A stretch of DNA of 63,939 nucleotides from Hyphomonas sp. (GCA_002700305.1 PACZ01000016.1:1-63939); one strand, 5' to 3'. Positions 35,300-44,806 are shown, counted from the stretch's first letter. Numbers and translations: made by a program. The notes: generated from the letters alone by a model not told the origin.

Positions 35300-35394
35300 G
35301 CCCTCCACTCGCGTCTATTGGTTTGCTGACAAAACAGGATGCGGGTCTGCCTGCCCGCCAAGCAATTTGGGTTAACCCTTCGCGAACCGGGTCG

Positions 35395-36321
35395 TTATTG
35401 CTCAAAAATTGGGCGCGCTGGCACCGGTAATGTGCAAATATCGAGCACTTTTGGCGGCGTGCTCACAAAGGCGCTGATCGAAGAATAATCGCGCTTGCTC
35501 TCTTTCAGGGCATCCCAGTCGGGGCTCGGCGTCTTCATTACCTCGAAGGCGGGGCGGTTTTCCTGAGGCATATCGGCGGCGACATGGGCCGCAATGATCC
35601 TGTTCGAAGCGAGTTTGTCTGCGCGGGCGCTGGCGGCATCAGCCGCGGCCACAGGGTCGTCGCCGAACAGGATCGCGGTTTCCTCCGGCGTCGCAGGCTC
35701 CGCGCGGGCGAGGCGGTTTACCGTGTCCATGCCGGAAATCACGCGGCCGACGATCGTATAGTTCCGGTCGAGATAGCGGCGCGGCAGCAGGGGGATGTAG
35801 ATTTCGGTGACGGCCGTGTCCGGCCCTTCATCGCGGGCCATGCCGATGGCGCCCGGGCAGTTCAGCAGCCATTCGCCGCCGCGCTGATGCGCGACCGGAA
35901 AGCCCTTCCGGTGACCAACTTGCGCGGCGTAGAGATCCCCGCTGCCCAGCGGATCAAAGCCGGCCGTACTGGTTTCGCGCTCGGCTTCCAGCGGCAGGCG
36001 CGGCACATCTTTCAGGCGTTCATCAAACTCCCGGCCCGCCTGCGCGACATGCGTTTCGATCACCCGGTAGAAATATTCGCCGTCGAAATAGCCAGTCCTC
36101 ACCGCCTCGCGCAGGGCCGCCGTGTTCGCAGGCGCGGCTTCCGGCAGCAGTTCGATATAGATCGCGCCGTTCTGGCCGAGATCGAACAGGATCAGATTCT
36201 CCGGATCGACCGGGCGCCAGGCGCTGTCTTCCGGCGCGGCGGCCGGCTCCGGCACGGTCTCAGCGGGCGCGCTCTGGCAGGCAGCGATCAGGGCGAAAAC
36301 CGGGATCAGGCGTTTCAGCAT
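35395..36321 (-). CDS. Cyclophilin-type peptidyl-prolyl isomerase lipoprotein
   Basis: A 308-aa exported protein. The start at 36321 gives a short signal peptide ending in a lipobox (ALIAAC, Cys at residue 15). The mature protein has a cyclophilin fold: FDLGQNGAIYIELLPEAAPANTAALREAVRTGYFDGEYFYRVI, a core similar to other periplasmic cyclophilins, a central WLLNCPGAIGMA and YTIVGRVISGMD. Some catalytic positions differ from PpiA, so activity is uncertain. It probably assists folding in the periplasm. A 294-base region upstream (36322-36615) shows no feature I can name. Confidence 0.85.
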   Translation of the reverse strand: MLKRLIPVFALIAACQSAPAETVPEPAAAPEDSAWRPVDPENLILFDLGQNGAIYIELLPEAAPANTAALREAVRTGYFDGEYFYRVIETHVAQAGREFDERLKDVPRLPLEAERETSTAGFDPLGSGDLYAAQVGHRKGFPVAHQRGGEWLLNCPGAIGMARDEGPDTAVTEIYIPLLPRRYLDRNYTIVGRVISGMDTVNRLARAEPATPEETAILFGDDPVAAADAASARADKLASNRIIAAHVAADMPQENRPAFEVMKTPSPDWDALKESKRDYSSISAFVSTPPKVLDICTLPVPARPIFEQ

Positions 36322-36615
36322 GGGCGGAGTGTTGGCGGGGAAGGGCGCCAGAGGCAAGCGAATATGAAGAGACGGAATAGTCGCCGCGCAGGATTGTCCC
36401 CGACGCCTTCGCCGCCAGCGACTCCCCCGTCATGGCAACTTTCCGGATATATCCCATTTCGAGCTGAAAAAGGCATTGCGCCTGAACCGGGATGTTGTGG
36501 GTTGGCTGTTCGCCGGACAGGCGATTTCTGAAAGAAATATCCGCCGCTTCCTGCAATTATGGGTTGCTGTTGAGCCCGTCATTGCAGAACTTGCCGTCTG
36601 CTACGGAGGGATGAA

Positions 36616-39501
36616 ATGGCGAGGCAGGGGTTTGCTGCGGCGATAGCGGCATTGATGTGGGTATCCGCGTGTGGTGGCGGTGGCGGTACCGGATCGGGGT
36701 CACCTGCGCCAGCTCCTTCGCCGCCTCCGCCAAACCGGGCTCCCGTATCTGTCGCCGGCGACGATTTTTCCGCCCACATTGAGCCGAACGGCACGCAACT
36801 GGATGGCAGCCAGAGCTCGGACCCCGATGGCGATGAATTGAGTTTTGAGTGGGTTATCCTTTCAGAACCCGATGGGGCGGCCGCGCAATTCGACGATGCG
36901 ACACAGGTGGCCCCAAGGCTTCAGGCGCAGGCGCCCGGGACTTATGAAATCGAACTGACAGTCACAGACCCCGAGGGCGCATCGGGACATGACACGATTG
37001 TTGTGACTCTTGAAAACGATGCGCCCGTGCCAGTTGCAGATGTGTCCCTTTTGCTGCCCGCGATCGGAGAGAACATCGAGCTGACGGCGGTTGAGACGAC
37101 TGATCCCAACGGTCAGCCGCTGACATATACATGGACCCTGGAAACCGCACCGGCGGGAGTGACGGCTGGTGCCACATATGACGGCGTCACCCAAACGATC
37201 GCTTTCGACGTGGAGGGAGAGTACGGGTTCACCCTGACCGTATCGGACGGGTACGATACGGTGGTGACGGATATTCCTGCGATCTTCGCCAGCAAATTCT
37301 CAATCCGTAAACTGCCATCCAGTTATGGGGGGCTAGGGCTGCAGCCTGGGGGCGGCCGGCTGGTCGTTGAGCTTAATCATCCAATCGATTCTGATTATAA
37401 AATCGCCGTTTTCGATGAGGGGGAGAGTGAACCGAAACTGATTTCCGTTCCAGTGCCTGCGAGCAATGTGGCCGTGTCACCGGACGGAAGTCTTGCTGCG
37501 GTGGAAGGCGTTGATACCATGAGCTTTGTCGATCTCGACAAAGCCGAGGTCATCGCCACATGGCCTTTGGACGTCAATCCCATAGACTTTGTGGTATCCG
37601 ATGAGGGAATTGCCTACATACCAGGTCTGTATGGCGGCAGTACCGATCTTGTGTCTGTCGACATGGCAACTGGACGAGTTAGAACGACCGCGGGACGGTA
37701 TCCGGCCCTTCGCGGTAATCTGCACCCCTCTGGTGACACATTGTATGTCATGGCTGGTATATCTCCGAATGTCCTTGGCCGGTACACGGTCTCGGGTGGA
37801 GAGTTTTCGGACTATCGTGAGTCGACAACCACGAGCGGCCTCTGTGGATCAGGCTGGATGAAGGGAGATGGAAGTGCGCTCATGGCCTATTGCGGCCGGA
37901 TCATGCAGCTTTCCGATGATCCGGCTACCGATATGACTCCCATCGGGTGGATCTACAATCTGAGCGGTGTCCAGAGCGCGACCTATAGTCCGATCACGAA
38001 ATACTGGTATGTGCTGGGGCCGCCGAATGAAGAGTTTCAGAGCAAGATCGAAGTCTACGATTCCCGCGATTATGAGCTGATTCATACGATCGAGCTTCCG
38101 CTGGAGTATGGGTCAAGCGGAAACCAGCTGGTCGCGCGATTCATCACCGCCAGCCAGACAGATCTTACGCTTCGTATTCTGGCTAAAGATCACCCGACAA
38201 AAGATGTGGACCACTACATGTTGGTGACGGCGCTGGACTATCCGGCGGGTGCGAACCTGCCGCCGGAAGTGTCGGTACAGAAATATTCTGCAACATATGC
38301 CGGGAAGGCTGTGACCATCGACGCAAGCGAGTCCTTGGACCCGGAGGGGCTGCCTCTGACTTATAGCTGGCGCGTTGCAGACGAACCTTCCTCGGGATGG
38401 GCGACGCTCGAAAATACAGACACGGCTGCCGTCCGTATGACGCCTGCCATGGAGGGGGAGTACACGCTGGAAGTGACGGTGAATGATGGCGTCCATCAGG
38501 TCACCCGGCAGGTCGAGATTCTGGTTTCTCCAGGAAAAGATGCCTTATTTTACCGGCTGCCGGGAGATATTCTCGATGCTGAGTACTCAAAATCTCTTTC
38601 GACGCTTGCCTATGTCGTGGATGGGGAGTCTTCCCTCCATCTCGTCAACCTTCTTACCTTCTCAGAAAAGATCGTTCCGCTTGAGCGGCAGGCTTACCGG
38701 GTCGGAATCAGTCCAGATGGCCAGATGGCTGCACTATCCCTTTCCGGCAGTCTGGTTCTCGTCGACCTTCAAACTGCAGAAGTGGTCGATAGTGCCGGCA
38801 TTTCATCGGACTGGGGCGATATCGTTCTGGACCGGAACGGGCGGGCGCACACGAATACGGACCGGGGCGAGACCGGGCCGCTCGTCACGGTCGATTTTGC
38901 CGCTGACCAGGTTTACTTCCGTTATGGTCTGTCGCTCGGCTCGGTGCTTCGCATGCATCCACTGGAAAGCTGGGTTTATGGAGTCTCAACGAGGCAAGTG
39001 CCCGCCATTCTCCGAAAATATGACGTTACGACTCTGCCTGTCCAGTCGCTCCGGTTAGAAACGATCGGTGTCGACAAGGATGAACTGGGCGGAAATATCT
39101 GGTTCAGCGAAGATGGGACGCGGATGCTGACCGCGACCGGCAAGCTCTTCACCGTCTCAAGTGATTATTTCGAGGATTTTCTGCTCGATAAGACGATTCA
39201 GGACGATATCTTCGCGGCCTGGGCGGATCACTCCAGCGAGACCGGCGAATGGGCGGTCGTCATCGGGAATTCGACGAACGTGCCGAGCCTGAATGGAAAG
39301 GTCGCGTTCTATGACGATCAGACCCTCACCCGGAACTCCGTCGCCGACATACGTGACGTTCCCATAGGCGGTACGCTGTATCCCGTTCTGGCTTCACGGA
39401 TATTCTATTCTGAAGATGGCTCCGGCCAGGTGCTGCTGACATCCAATTTGGGGGCCACGGCGGATCCCTTCACCGTTCAGGTCCTGAACATGTCGAACTG
39501 A
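36616..39501 (+). CDS. Large PKD-domain / beta-propeller lipoprotein
   Basis: A 961-aa surface or periplasmic lipoprotein. A signal peptide leads to the lipobox VSAC (Cys at 19), followed by a glycine run and a Pro/Ser linker (20-42). Two PKD-like domains follow (about 42-130 and 133-225; TYEIELTVTD, YGFTLTVSDG), then a first propeller-like stretch (230-545), a third PKD domain (548-640; YTLEVTVNDG) and a second propeller-like stretch (645-961; VGISPDGQMAALSL). The order looks like an internal duplication. Ligand unknown. The ATG at 36616 has GGAGGG five bases upstream. Confidence 0.8.
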   Translation: MARQGFAAAIAALMWVSACGGGGGTGSGSPAPAPSPPPPNRAPVSVAGDDFSAHIEPNGTQLDGSQSSDPDGDELSFEWVILSEPDGAAAQFDDATQVAPRLQAQAPGTYEIELTVTDPEGASGHDTIVVTLENDAPVPVADVSLLLPAIGENIELTAVETTDPNGQPLTYTWTLETAPAGVTAGATYDGVTQTIAFDVEGEYGFTLTVSDGYDTVVTDIPAIFASKFSIRKLPSSYGGLGLQPGGGRLVVELNHPIDSDYKIAVFDEGESEPKLISVPVPASNVAVSPDGSLAAVEGVDTMSFVDLDKAEVIATWPLDVNPIDFVVSDEGIAYIPGLYGGSTDLVSVDMATGRVRTTAGRYPALRGNLHPSGDTLYVMAGISPNVLGRYTVSGGEFSDYRESTTTSGLCGSGWMKGDGSALMAYCGRIMQLSDDPATDMTPIGWIYNLSGVQSATYSPITKYWYVLGPPNEEFQSKIEVYDSRDYELIHTIELPLEYGSSGNQLVARFITASQTDLTLRILAKDHPTKDVDHYMLVTALDYPAGANLPPEVSVQKYSATYAGKAVTIDASESLDPEGLPLTYSWRVADEPSSGWATLENTDTAAVRMTPAMEGEYTLEVTVNDGVHQVTRQVEILVSPGKDALFYRLPGDILDAEYSKSLSTLAYVVDGESSLHLVNLLTFSEKIVPLERQAYRVGISPDGQMAALSLSGSLVLVDLQTAEVVDSAGISSDWGDIVLDRNGRAHTNTDRGETGPLVTVDFAADQVYFRYGLSLGSVLRMHPLESWVYGVSTRQVPAILRKYDVTTLPVQSLRLETIGVDKDELGGNIWFSEDGTRMLTATGKLFTVSSDYFEDFLLDKTIQDDIFAAWADHSSETGEWAVVIGNSTNVPSLNGKVAFYDDQTLTRNSVADIRDVPIGGTLYPVLASRIFYSEDGSGQVLLTSNLGATADPFTVQVLNMSN

Positions 39502-39505
39502 AGCG

Positions 39506-39537
39506 GGCGCCTACTCCACCTGATCGGTGTAGGCGCC
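39506..39537 (+). terminator. Hairpin at the convergent end of the PKD-lipoprotein gene
   Basis: GGCGCCTAC (39506-39514) pairs perfectly with GTAGGCGCC (39529-39537), followed by TTGTTC. It overlaps the last codons of the convergent acyl-CoA synthetase gene. A plausible but T-poor terminator for the plus-strand gene. Confidence 0.4.
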
Positions 39538-41127
39538 TTGTTCGAAGGCCTCGGCGAGTTTGAAGCGCTGGATCTTGCCGGAGCCGGTGAGGGGCCAGTC
39601 GTCGACCCAGATCCAGTAGGCGGGCGTCTTCTGCGGCGACAGGCGCTCGCGGATGAAGGTCTTCAGTTCCGCATCCGTCGGGTGCGGCTTTGAGTTGCCG
39701 CGCATGAAACAGGCGACCTGTTCGCCCCATTTTTCATCCGGAATGCCGACAATGGCGATTTCGGAAATGGCCTCATGCTCCAGCAGGGCGTTCTCGATCT
39801 CTGCCGGGAACAGGTTTTCGCCGCCGCGGATGATCATCTCCTTCACCCGGCCGGTGATCTTCACATAGCCGCGCGCGTCCATGCGGCCGAGGTCGCCGGT
39901 GTGCAGCCATTTCTCTTCATCAATGGTGGCGGCGGTTGCTTCCGGATTATCGTTGTAGCCGAGCATGACGGAATAGGCGCGGGCGCAGATCTCGCCCTGT
40001 TCGCCAATCGGCATGACCTCATTGGTGGCCGGATCGCGGATAGAGATTTCCGTATACGGCACAGGCTGGCCGATGGTCTGGGTCAGGTCTTCCTCGCTGT
40101 CTTCATACCAGGCCTGGGTCAGGGCAGGGGAGGTTTCGGTCTGGCCATAGATGATCTGGATCGGGGCACCGAACACTTTGCGGGCCTTGCGGCAGAGTTC
40201 CGGCGGCACCATCGACCCGCCGGACATGATCCGACGGGTGGCGGAGACGTCGCGGCCTGACTTTTCCACTTCCTCGATCAGCGCGACCAGCATGGTCGGC
40301 ACACCGAGGATGAATTTGGTGCGCTCGCGTTCCATCACTTTCACCACCATGGCCGGGTCGAACATGGGCGCCAGCAGCAGGGTCGCCCCGACGCCGAGTC
40401 CGCCCAGCACGAGAATGGCGCAGCCGGTCGTATGGAAGAGGGGCATGTGGTGCACGAAAACATCGCCCTGGTTCACGCCGGCGCGTTTCATGGCCTCGAT
40501 GCCGTTCATGACGAGGCCGTTATGGTGGAGCAGGGCGCCCTTGGGAAAGCCTGTCGTGCCGGATGTGTACTGGATCTGCGTCGGGTCCAGCGGGCCGGGA
40601 TTGCGCAGCTCGCCGCTGCCTTCGCCGTCGAACAGGGCGGCGTGATCAGTCAACAGGATGCGGTGGCGGATGGCCGGGATCTCGTTGCAGACTTCATCTG
40701 CGATCTGCTGCATCGGATTGCCCCGGAAGTCGGCGACATAATAAATCGCTTCGGAGCGGGACTGTTCGAGCACGTATTTCAGCTCACGCTTCTGGTAGGC
40801 CGGGTTCACCGTGACGAGCGTGATGCCGGCGAGGCCGCAGGCAAGTTCCAGCAGAACCCATTCGGGTACATTGTTGGCATATACCGCGACGCGGGCGCCT
40901 TCCTCGTGGCGGCTGGCGAGCGCCCGGGCGAGGCGTTCGGCATCGAAGAGGAGTTCCTTGTACGACCAGGTACGCAGGACCGCGCCATCATAATCCAGCG
41001 CTTTCAGGGCGGGCTGGTCCGGGTGGCGCGCGGTGGAGGCGCGCAGCATGTCGCCGATGGTCCGGGGGGCCGGTTCCGGGCCTCCATGGGCCGGAAAATA
41101 GGATTCCGTCAGCGAAACCTGATACAT
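39511..41127 (-). CDS. Acyl-CoA synthetase (AMP-binding, FadD-like)
   Basis: A 538-aa ANL-superfamily ligase that activates a carboxylic acid with ATP and CoA. Motifs: P-loop YTSGTTGFPKGALL, the A5 region IIYGQTETSP, WLHTGDLG (A7), the hinge with GRVKEMIIRGGENLFPAEIE and the C-terminal catalytic Lys in LTGSGKIQRFKL. The chain-length or aromatic specificity cannot be read. The ATG at 41127 has GGGAGG upstream. It stands alone on this strand, with a promoter probably in 41128-41220. Confidence 0.88.
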   Translation of the reverse strand: MYQVSLTESYFPAHGGPEPAPRTIGDMLRASTARHPDQPALKALDYDGAVLRTWSYKELLFDAERLARALASRHEEGARVAVYANNVPEWVLLELACGLAGITLVTVNPAYQKRELKYVLEQSRSEAIYYVADFRGNPMQQIADEVCNEIPAIRHRILLTDHAALFDGEGSGELRNPGPLDPTQIQYTSGTTGFPKGALLHHNGLVMNGIEAMKRAGVNQGDVFVHHMPLFHTTGCAILVLGGLGVGATLLLAPMFDPAMVVKVMERERTKFILGVPTMLVALIEEVEKSGRDVSATRRIMSGGSMVPPELCRKARKVFGAPIQIIYGQTETSPALTQAWYEDSEEDLTQTIGQPVPYTEISIRDPATNEVMPIGEQGEICARAYSVMLGYNDNPEATAATIDEEKWLHTGDLGRMDARGYVKITGRVKEMIIRGGENLFPAEIENALLEHEAISEIAIVGIPDEKWGEQVACFMRGNSKPHPTDAELKTFIRERLSPQKTPAYWIWVDDWPLTGSGKIQRFKLAEAFEQGAYTDQVE

Positions 41128-41220
41128 GCGTGCCTCCCAACACTTATTTTGTCTGGGAGACTACAGGCAAAATTTCCGCGCCGCTACAGGGCCATAGCGG
41201 CGCAGCTCCGGCAGATTCGC

Positions 41221-41517
41221 CTAGTAGGCGTAATGTCCGCGGCGGCGCAGGTAGCCGGCCATGCGCGAGCGCTTATCGTCCAGATCGTCTTCGATGATCG
41301 AGGGGATCAGGAAGAAGTCCAGGAACCACCAGACAAAGCCCACAAGGATGAAATAGGACAGGATCTGCAGGATCGCGCTGATCGGCTTGCCGAGGTAAAA
41401 CCGGTGGGCCGAGACAAAGCCGAGGAAGAACCAGAGCAGGTAGGCCGCACCGGCACTCTTGCGCTCATTGGCAACGCGTTGCTCGATCAGGATCATGTCA
41501 TCGGTTGAAAGGCTCAT
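41221..41517 (-). CDS. TM2 domain-containing protein
   Basis: A 98-aa membrane protein with the TM2 domain: two transmembrane helices (AAYLLWFFLGFVSAHRFYLG and ILSYFILVGFVWWFLDFFLI) joined by a short turn. The HRFYLGKP and WWFLDFFLIP motifs are characteristic. Function unknown. A TTATCGAATAAC sequence (41535-41546), also seen upstream of the TonB-dependent receptor, lies just upstream. Confidence 0.87.
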   Translation of the reverse strand: MSLSTDDMILIEQRVANERKSAGAAYLLWFFLGFVSAHRFYLGKPISAILQILSYFILVGFVWWFLDFFLIPSIIEDDLDDKRSRMAGYLRRRGHYAY

Positions 41518-41533
41518 GGCCCGGGGTCTCCTT

Positions 41534-41546
41534 CTTATCGAATAAC
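41534..41546. promoter_or_regulatory. Second TTATCGAATAAC motif, upstream of the TM2 gene
   Basis: CTTATCGAATAAC differs by one base from the palindrome GTTAT-CGA-ATAAC found at 57776-57788. It lies 18 bases upstream of the TM2 start codon and could be a site for the same regulator. Confidence 0.3.
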
Positions 41547-41635
41547 AATATATGTAATCTCCCGCGGGATTCCAAGGGCAGCGCTAAAAAACATGCGTTA
41601 TTGAGCCCGGGCGCCGGCCCTGCTAAGCGCCGCTG

Positions 41636-42493
41636 ATGTACCAGATATCGGCAAGAGGCGCGCGGGCGCCGGTGGAAGCAGCATGGGATGCCCTGGCCTG
41701 GGCAGACCCGTCGCCTGCAGGCGCAGTGGACTGCAAGGAAGACGGGCGCGGCATCTGGCGTCTCGACGCCTTTGCGGAAACGCAGGACGAGGCGGACGAA
41801 TGCGTCGCCCTCATCGCGGAGACCAGCCCGGAGCTGAACGCGCGGGTGGAGGAAGTGATCGAGCGCGACTGGGTGACGATGTCACTTGAAGGTCTGCCGC
41901 CGGTCTCCGCCGGTCCGTTCTTTGTCGCTGGTAGTCATGCCATCGCCCGGCATGCGCCGGGCAAGATCGCCGTCTTGATCGAGGCAGGCCCGGCTTTCGG
42001 CACGGGCCATCATGGCACGACGCTCGGCTGCCTGCTGGCGCTGGACGGGGTGCGCCGCCGCCGCGCCATCGGTAAAGTGCTGGACCTCGGCACCGGTTCG
42101 GGCGTGCTGGCGATTGCTGCGCTGAAGGCCGGGGCGAGCATGGCGCTCGGCACCGATATTGACTTCGACAGCGTGCCCGTCGCGAACGAGAACGCGAAGA
42201 AGAACAATGTCACCGGCTTCACGGCCATGCATGTCACCGGCGCGCGCCATCCGCGCATCCGGCAGGCGGCGCCTTACGATACGGTGTTTGCAAATATCCT
42301 GATGAAGCCGCTGATCGGCCTCGCGCCGGAAATTGCGCGGCTCACCGCGCCCGGCGGCACGATCATCCTCTCAGGCCTGCTGCACCATCAGGCCATGCAG
42401 GTGCGCCAGGCCTTCGAGGGCCATGGTATCCTGTTCGAACGCCGCATCCGCAAGGATGGCTGGTCAACGCTCGTCATGCGCCAGCCTGGCTGA
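41636..42493 (+). CDS. prmA: Ribosomal protein L11 methyltransferase
   Basis: A 285-aa class I methyltransferase that methylates ribosomal protein L11. Its N-terminal region is a substrate-recognition domain; the catalytic part has the family signature EAGPAFGTGHHGTT, then motif I VLDLGTGSGVLAIAALKAGA, acidic motif II GTDIDFDSV and the NPPF-equivalent VFANILMKPL. This combination is specific for PrmA. It begins at the ATG 41636. It is followed by two hairpins that more probably serve the opposing small gene. Confidence 0.92.
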   Translation: MYQISARGARAPVEAAWDALAWADPSPAGAVDCKEDGRGIWRLDAFAETQDEADECVALIAETSPELNARVEEVIERDWVTMSLEGLPPVSAGPFFVAGSHAIARHAPGKIAVLIEAGPAFGTGHHGTTLGCLLALDGVRRRRAIGKVLDLGTGSGVLAIAALKAGASMALGTDIDFDSVPVANENAKKNNVTGFTAMHVTGARHPRIRQAAPYDTVFANILMKPLIGLAPEIARLTAPGGTIILSGLLHHQAMQVRQAFEGHGILFERRIRKDGWSTLVMRQPG

Positions 42494-42507
42494 AGCAGAG
42501 GGTCCCC

Positions 42508-42550
42508 AAATAAAAATCTCCCGCCGCATCCCAGGGAGGATGGGCGGGAG
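42508..42550 (-). terminator. Intrinsic terminator for the minus-strand small gene
   Basis: CTCCCGCC (42518-42525) pairs with GGCGGGAG (42543-42550), and inside it CATCC pairs with GGATG. Read on the minus strand the stem is followed by ATTTTTATTT (42517-42508), so it terminates transcription coming from the 58-aa gene. It may also slow transcription leaving prmA. Confidence 0.72.
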
Positions 42551-42573
42551 AAGTGTACGCTACACTAAGGGGT

Positions 42574-42607
42574 GGGCCTGCTCAGGAGGAGGTGAGGAAG
42601 CAGGCCC
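42574..42607. other. Second hairpin between prmA and the 58-aa gene
   Basis: GGGCCTGCT (42574-42582) pairs perfectly with AGCAGGCCC (42599-42607), with a 16-base loop. It lies in the 3' untranslated part of the minus-strand small gene and may stabilise its transcript. Confidence 0.4.
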
Positions 42608-42616
42608 CAGGGATAA

Positions 42617-42793
42617 TCAGGCGTGTGCGGCGCGGCGTGCCCAGCGGGCCATGCGGCGAGCCAGGATACGCGGACGGTTCACCGGCATCTGCACGGCTTC
42701 GCCGGCAATGATGGCGCGGGTGATGTCTTTGACTTCCGTGCCGCGAATTTCGGCGGTGTCGGTGCGGGTGGAAGTCACCAGATCGGTGTTCAT
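42617..42793 (-). CDS. Small basic protein, 58 aa
   Basis: An ATG-started frame of 59 codons encoding a 58-aa basic protein: MNTDLVTSTRTDTAEIRGTE, then VKDITRAIIAGEAVQMPVNR, then a strongly basic Arg/Ala tail ending RRAAHA. It could bind nucleic acid or membranes; I recognise no family. Support for a real gene is the strong minus-strand terminator just downstream and regular codon use. Against it, the ribosome binding site upstream is weak. A longer frame in another phase over the same bases shows improbable composition. Confidence 0.5.
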   Translation of the reverse strand: MNTDLVTSTRTDTAEIRGTEVKDITRAIIAGEAVQMPVNRPRILARRMARWARRAAHA

Positions 42794-42994
42794 AAGTTTT
42801 GCTTTCGTTGTTCTTGCGATATTTATTCGTGCGTTCTTTTTCTGAACCCACTCTTTCGAGAAGAATGACTTCAGAGGGCCGCCATATAGGCCTCCGAGGT
42901 AAACAAAAAAGAGGCAAAGTTCTTAAAAGTGCATGCTAAAATGCATAGCTCAAATGCGCTTTCCTCGGGGCAGGCGCGGCGGTAAGACTCCGGC

Positions 42995-44806
42995 ATGAGA
43001 CAGACCTTCGATATCAAGGGCGGCCCCCAGGACGGGCGCGCGCACCTTCCGCTGCTTCGCAAAGAGCTTGGCAATATGGGCCTCGACGGCTTTTACGTGC
43101 CGCACGACGACGAATACCAGAACGAATACCTGCCGGATGCGAATGAGCGCCTGGCCTGGGTGTCGGGCTTCACCGGCTCGTTCGGCTCGGCCTTTGTGTT
43201 CATCGACAAGGCCGTGATCTTTGCCGATGGCCGCTACACGATCCAGGCCGCCGATCAGACAGACCCGGATCTGTGGGAGCGCCAGGCAATCCCCGAACCG
43301 GGCGCCTTTGGCTGGCTGGCGAAGCAGAAACTCTCCGGCAAAAAGGTCGGCTATGACCCGCGCCTGATGAGCCCGAATGATGTGACCCTGCTGCAGGCCG
43401 CTGCGAAGAAATCCGGCGCTGCACTGGTCGCTGTCGACGCAAACCCGATCGACACGGCCTGGACGGACCGTCCGCCGCAGCCCATGGCGGAGGTCGCACC
43501 CTATCACGTCAAATATGCCGGCGTTGCGCATGACGAAAAGCGCGCTGACATCGGCAAGGCGCTGGAAGAAGACGGCGTGGATGCAGCCGTGCTGACCTCG
43601 CCGTCTTCGCTGGCCTGGGCGTTCAATATCCGGGGCGGGGACGTGATGTGCACGCCGCTGCCGCTCGGCCGGGCGATCCTGCACAAGGACGGCACGGCAG
43701 ACCTCTTCCTCGACGAGGCGAAAGTCTCGCCGAAGCTGCGCAAGCATCTTGGCAATACAGTCACCGTCCGTCCGCTGTCGGAAATCGATGAAGGGCTGGG
43801 TGAGCTGTCCGGCAAGACGGTCAGCCTCGATCCGGATCTTGCTTCGGCCTGGTTCTTCGACACGGTGAAAGCTGCCGGCGGAACAATCGTGCGCCAGCGT
43901 GACCCGGTGGCGCTGCCGCGCGCCTGCAAGAACGAAGCAGAGATCAAGGGCACGACCGCCGCGCATATTCGTGACGGTGTGGCCGTCACACGCTTCCTGC
44001 ACTGGCTGGATACCGAAGCCCAGAGCGGCAAGGTGACGGAGATCGAGGCAGCCATCTGTCTGGAGAATTTCAGGGATGAATATGACTCCCTGAAGGATCT
44101 GTCCTTCCCGTCAATCTCCGGCGCCGTGGAGCATGGCGCGCTGCCGCACTACACGGTATCGGAAGCCTCCAACCGGACGCTGGAACGCGGCTCGCTCTAC
44201 CTGATCGATTCCGGCGGTCAGTATCCGGACGGGACGACGGACATCACCCGTACCGTGCCGATTGGTGAGCCGACGGCCGACATGATCCGCCACTATACGC
44301 TGGTGCTGAAGGGCCATATCGCGCTGGCCGCCGTGCGCTTCCCGCGAGGCACGACGGGCACGCATCTGGATGTACTGGCGCGCCATGCGTTGTGGCAGGC
44401 CGGGCTCGACTATCAGCACGGCACGGGCCATGGCGTCGGCGTTTATCTCGGCGTGCATGAAGGCCCGCACCGGATCGCCAAGGCGTGGAACGATGTGCCG
44501 CTGATGCCGGGCATGATCGTCTCGAACGAGCCCGGCTATTACCGGGAAGGGCAGTACGGTATCCGCATCGAGAATTTGCAATATGTCACGCCGGCCGCGC
44601 CCATTGAGGGTGGCGAGATCGACATGCTGGGCTTCGAGAACCTCACCTTTGCTCCACTTGCGCGTGACCTGATCGACGTGAAAGTCCTGACGAAGGACGA
44701 GCGAAAATACGTCAACGACTATCACAAACAGGTCTGGAAATCGCTGAACCGCAAACTTCCGGACGATGTGAAAGCCTGGCTGAAAGAGGCCACGAAGCGG
44801 ATCTAG
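42995..44806 (+). CDS. pepP: Xaa-Pro aminopeptidase, M24B (three-domain type)
   Basis: A 603-aa metallopeptidase that removes an N-terminal residue preceding proline. The length and the two consecutive creatinase-like N-terminal domains (about 8-155 and 160-310) match the long, eukaryotic XPNPEP1-like form rather than the 440-aa PepP. The pita-bread catalytic domain carries the metal ligands in YLIDSGGQYPDGTTDITRT, HGTGHGVG, MIVSNEPGYY and RIENL. The C-terminal extension (about 545-603) is the usual M24_C tail. The stop overlaps the convergent regulator gene by four bases. Confidence 0.9.
   Translation: MRQTFDIKGGPQDGRAHLPLLRKELGNMGLDGFYVPHDDEYQNEYLPDANERLAWVSGFTGSFGSAFVFIDKAVIFADGRYTIQAADQTDPDLWERQAIPEPGAFGWLAKQKLSGKKVGYDPRLMSPNDVTLLQAAAKKSGAALVAVDANPIDTAWTDRPPQPMAEVAPYHVKYAGVAHDEKRADIGKALEEDGVDAAVLTSPSSLAWAFNIRGGDVMCTPLPLGRAILHKDGTADLFLDEAKVSPKLRKHLGNTVTVRPLSEIDEGLGELSGKTVSLDPDLASAWFFDTVKAAGGTIVRQRDPVALPRACKNEAEIKGTTAAHIRDGVAVTRFLHWLDTEAQSGKVTEIEAAICLENFRDEYDSLKDLSFPSISGAVEHGALPHYTVSEASNRTLERGSLYLIDSGGQYPDGTTDITRTVPIGEPTADMIRHYTLVLKGHIALAAVRFPRGTTGTHLDVLARHALWQAGLDYQHGTGHGVGVYLGVHEGPHRIAKAWNDVPLMPGMIVSNEPGYYREGQYGIRIENLQYVTPAAPIEGGEIDMLGFENLTFAPLARDLIDVKVLTKDERKYVNDYHKQVWKSLNRKLPDDVKAWLKEATKRI

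Noticed and set aside
42582-42917. 111-codon minus-strand frame covering the 58-aa gene
   Set aside because: Its product is extremely His/Arg-rich and another phase encodes a more regular protein that ends before the terminator.
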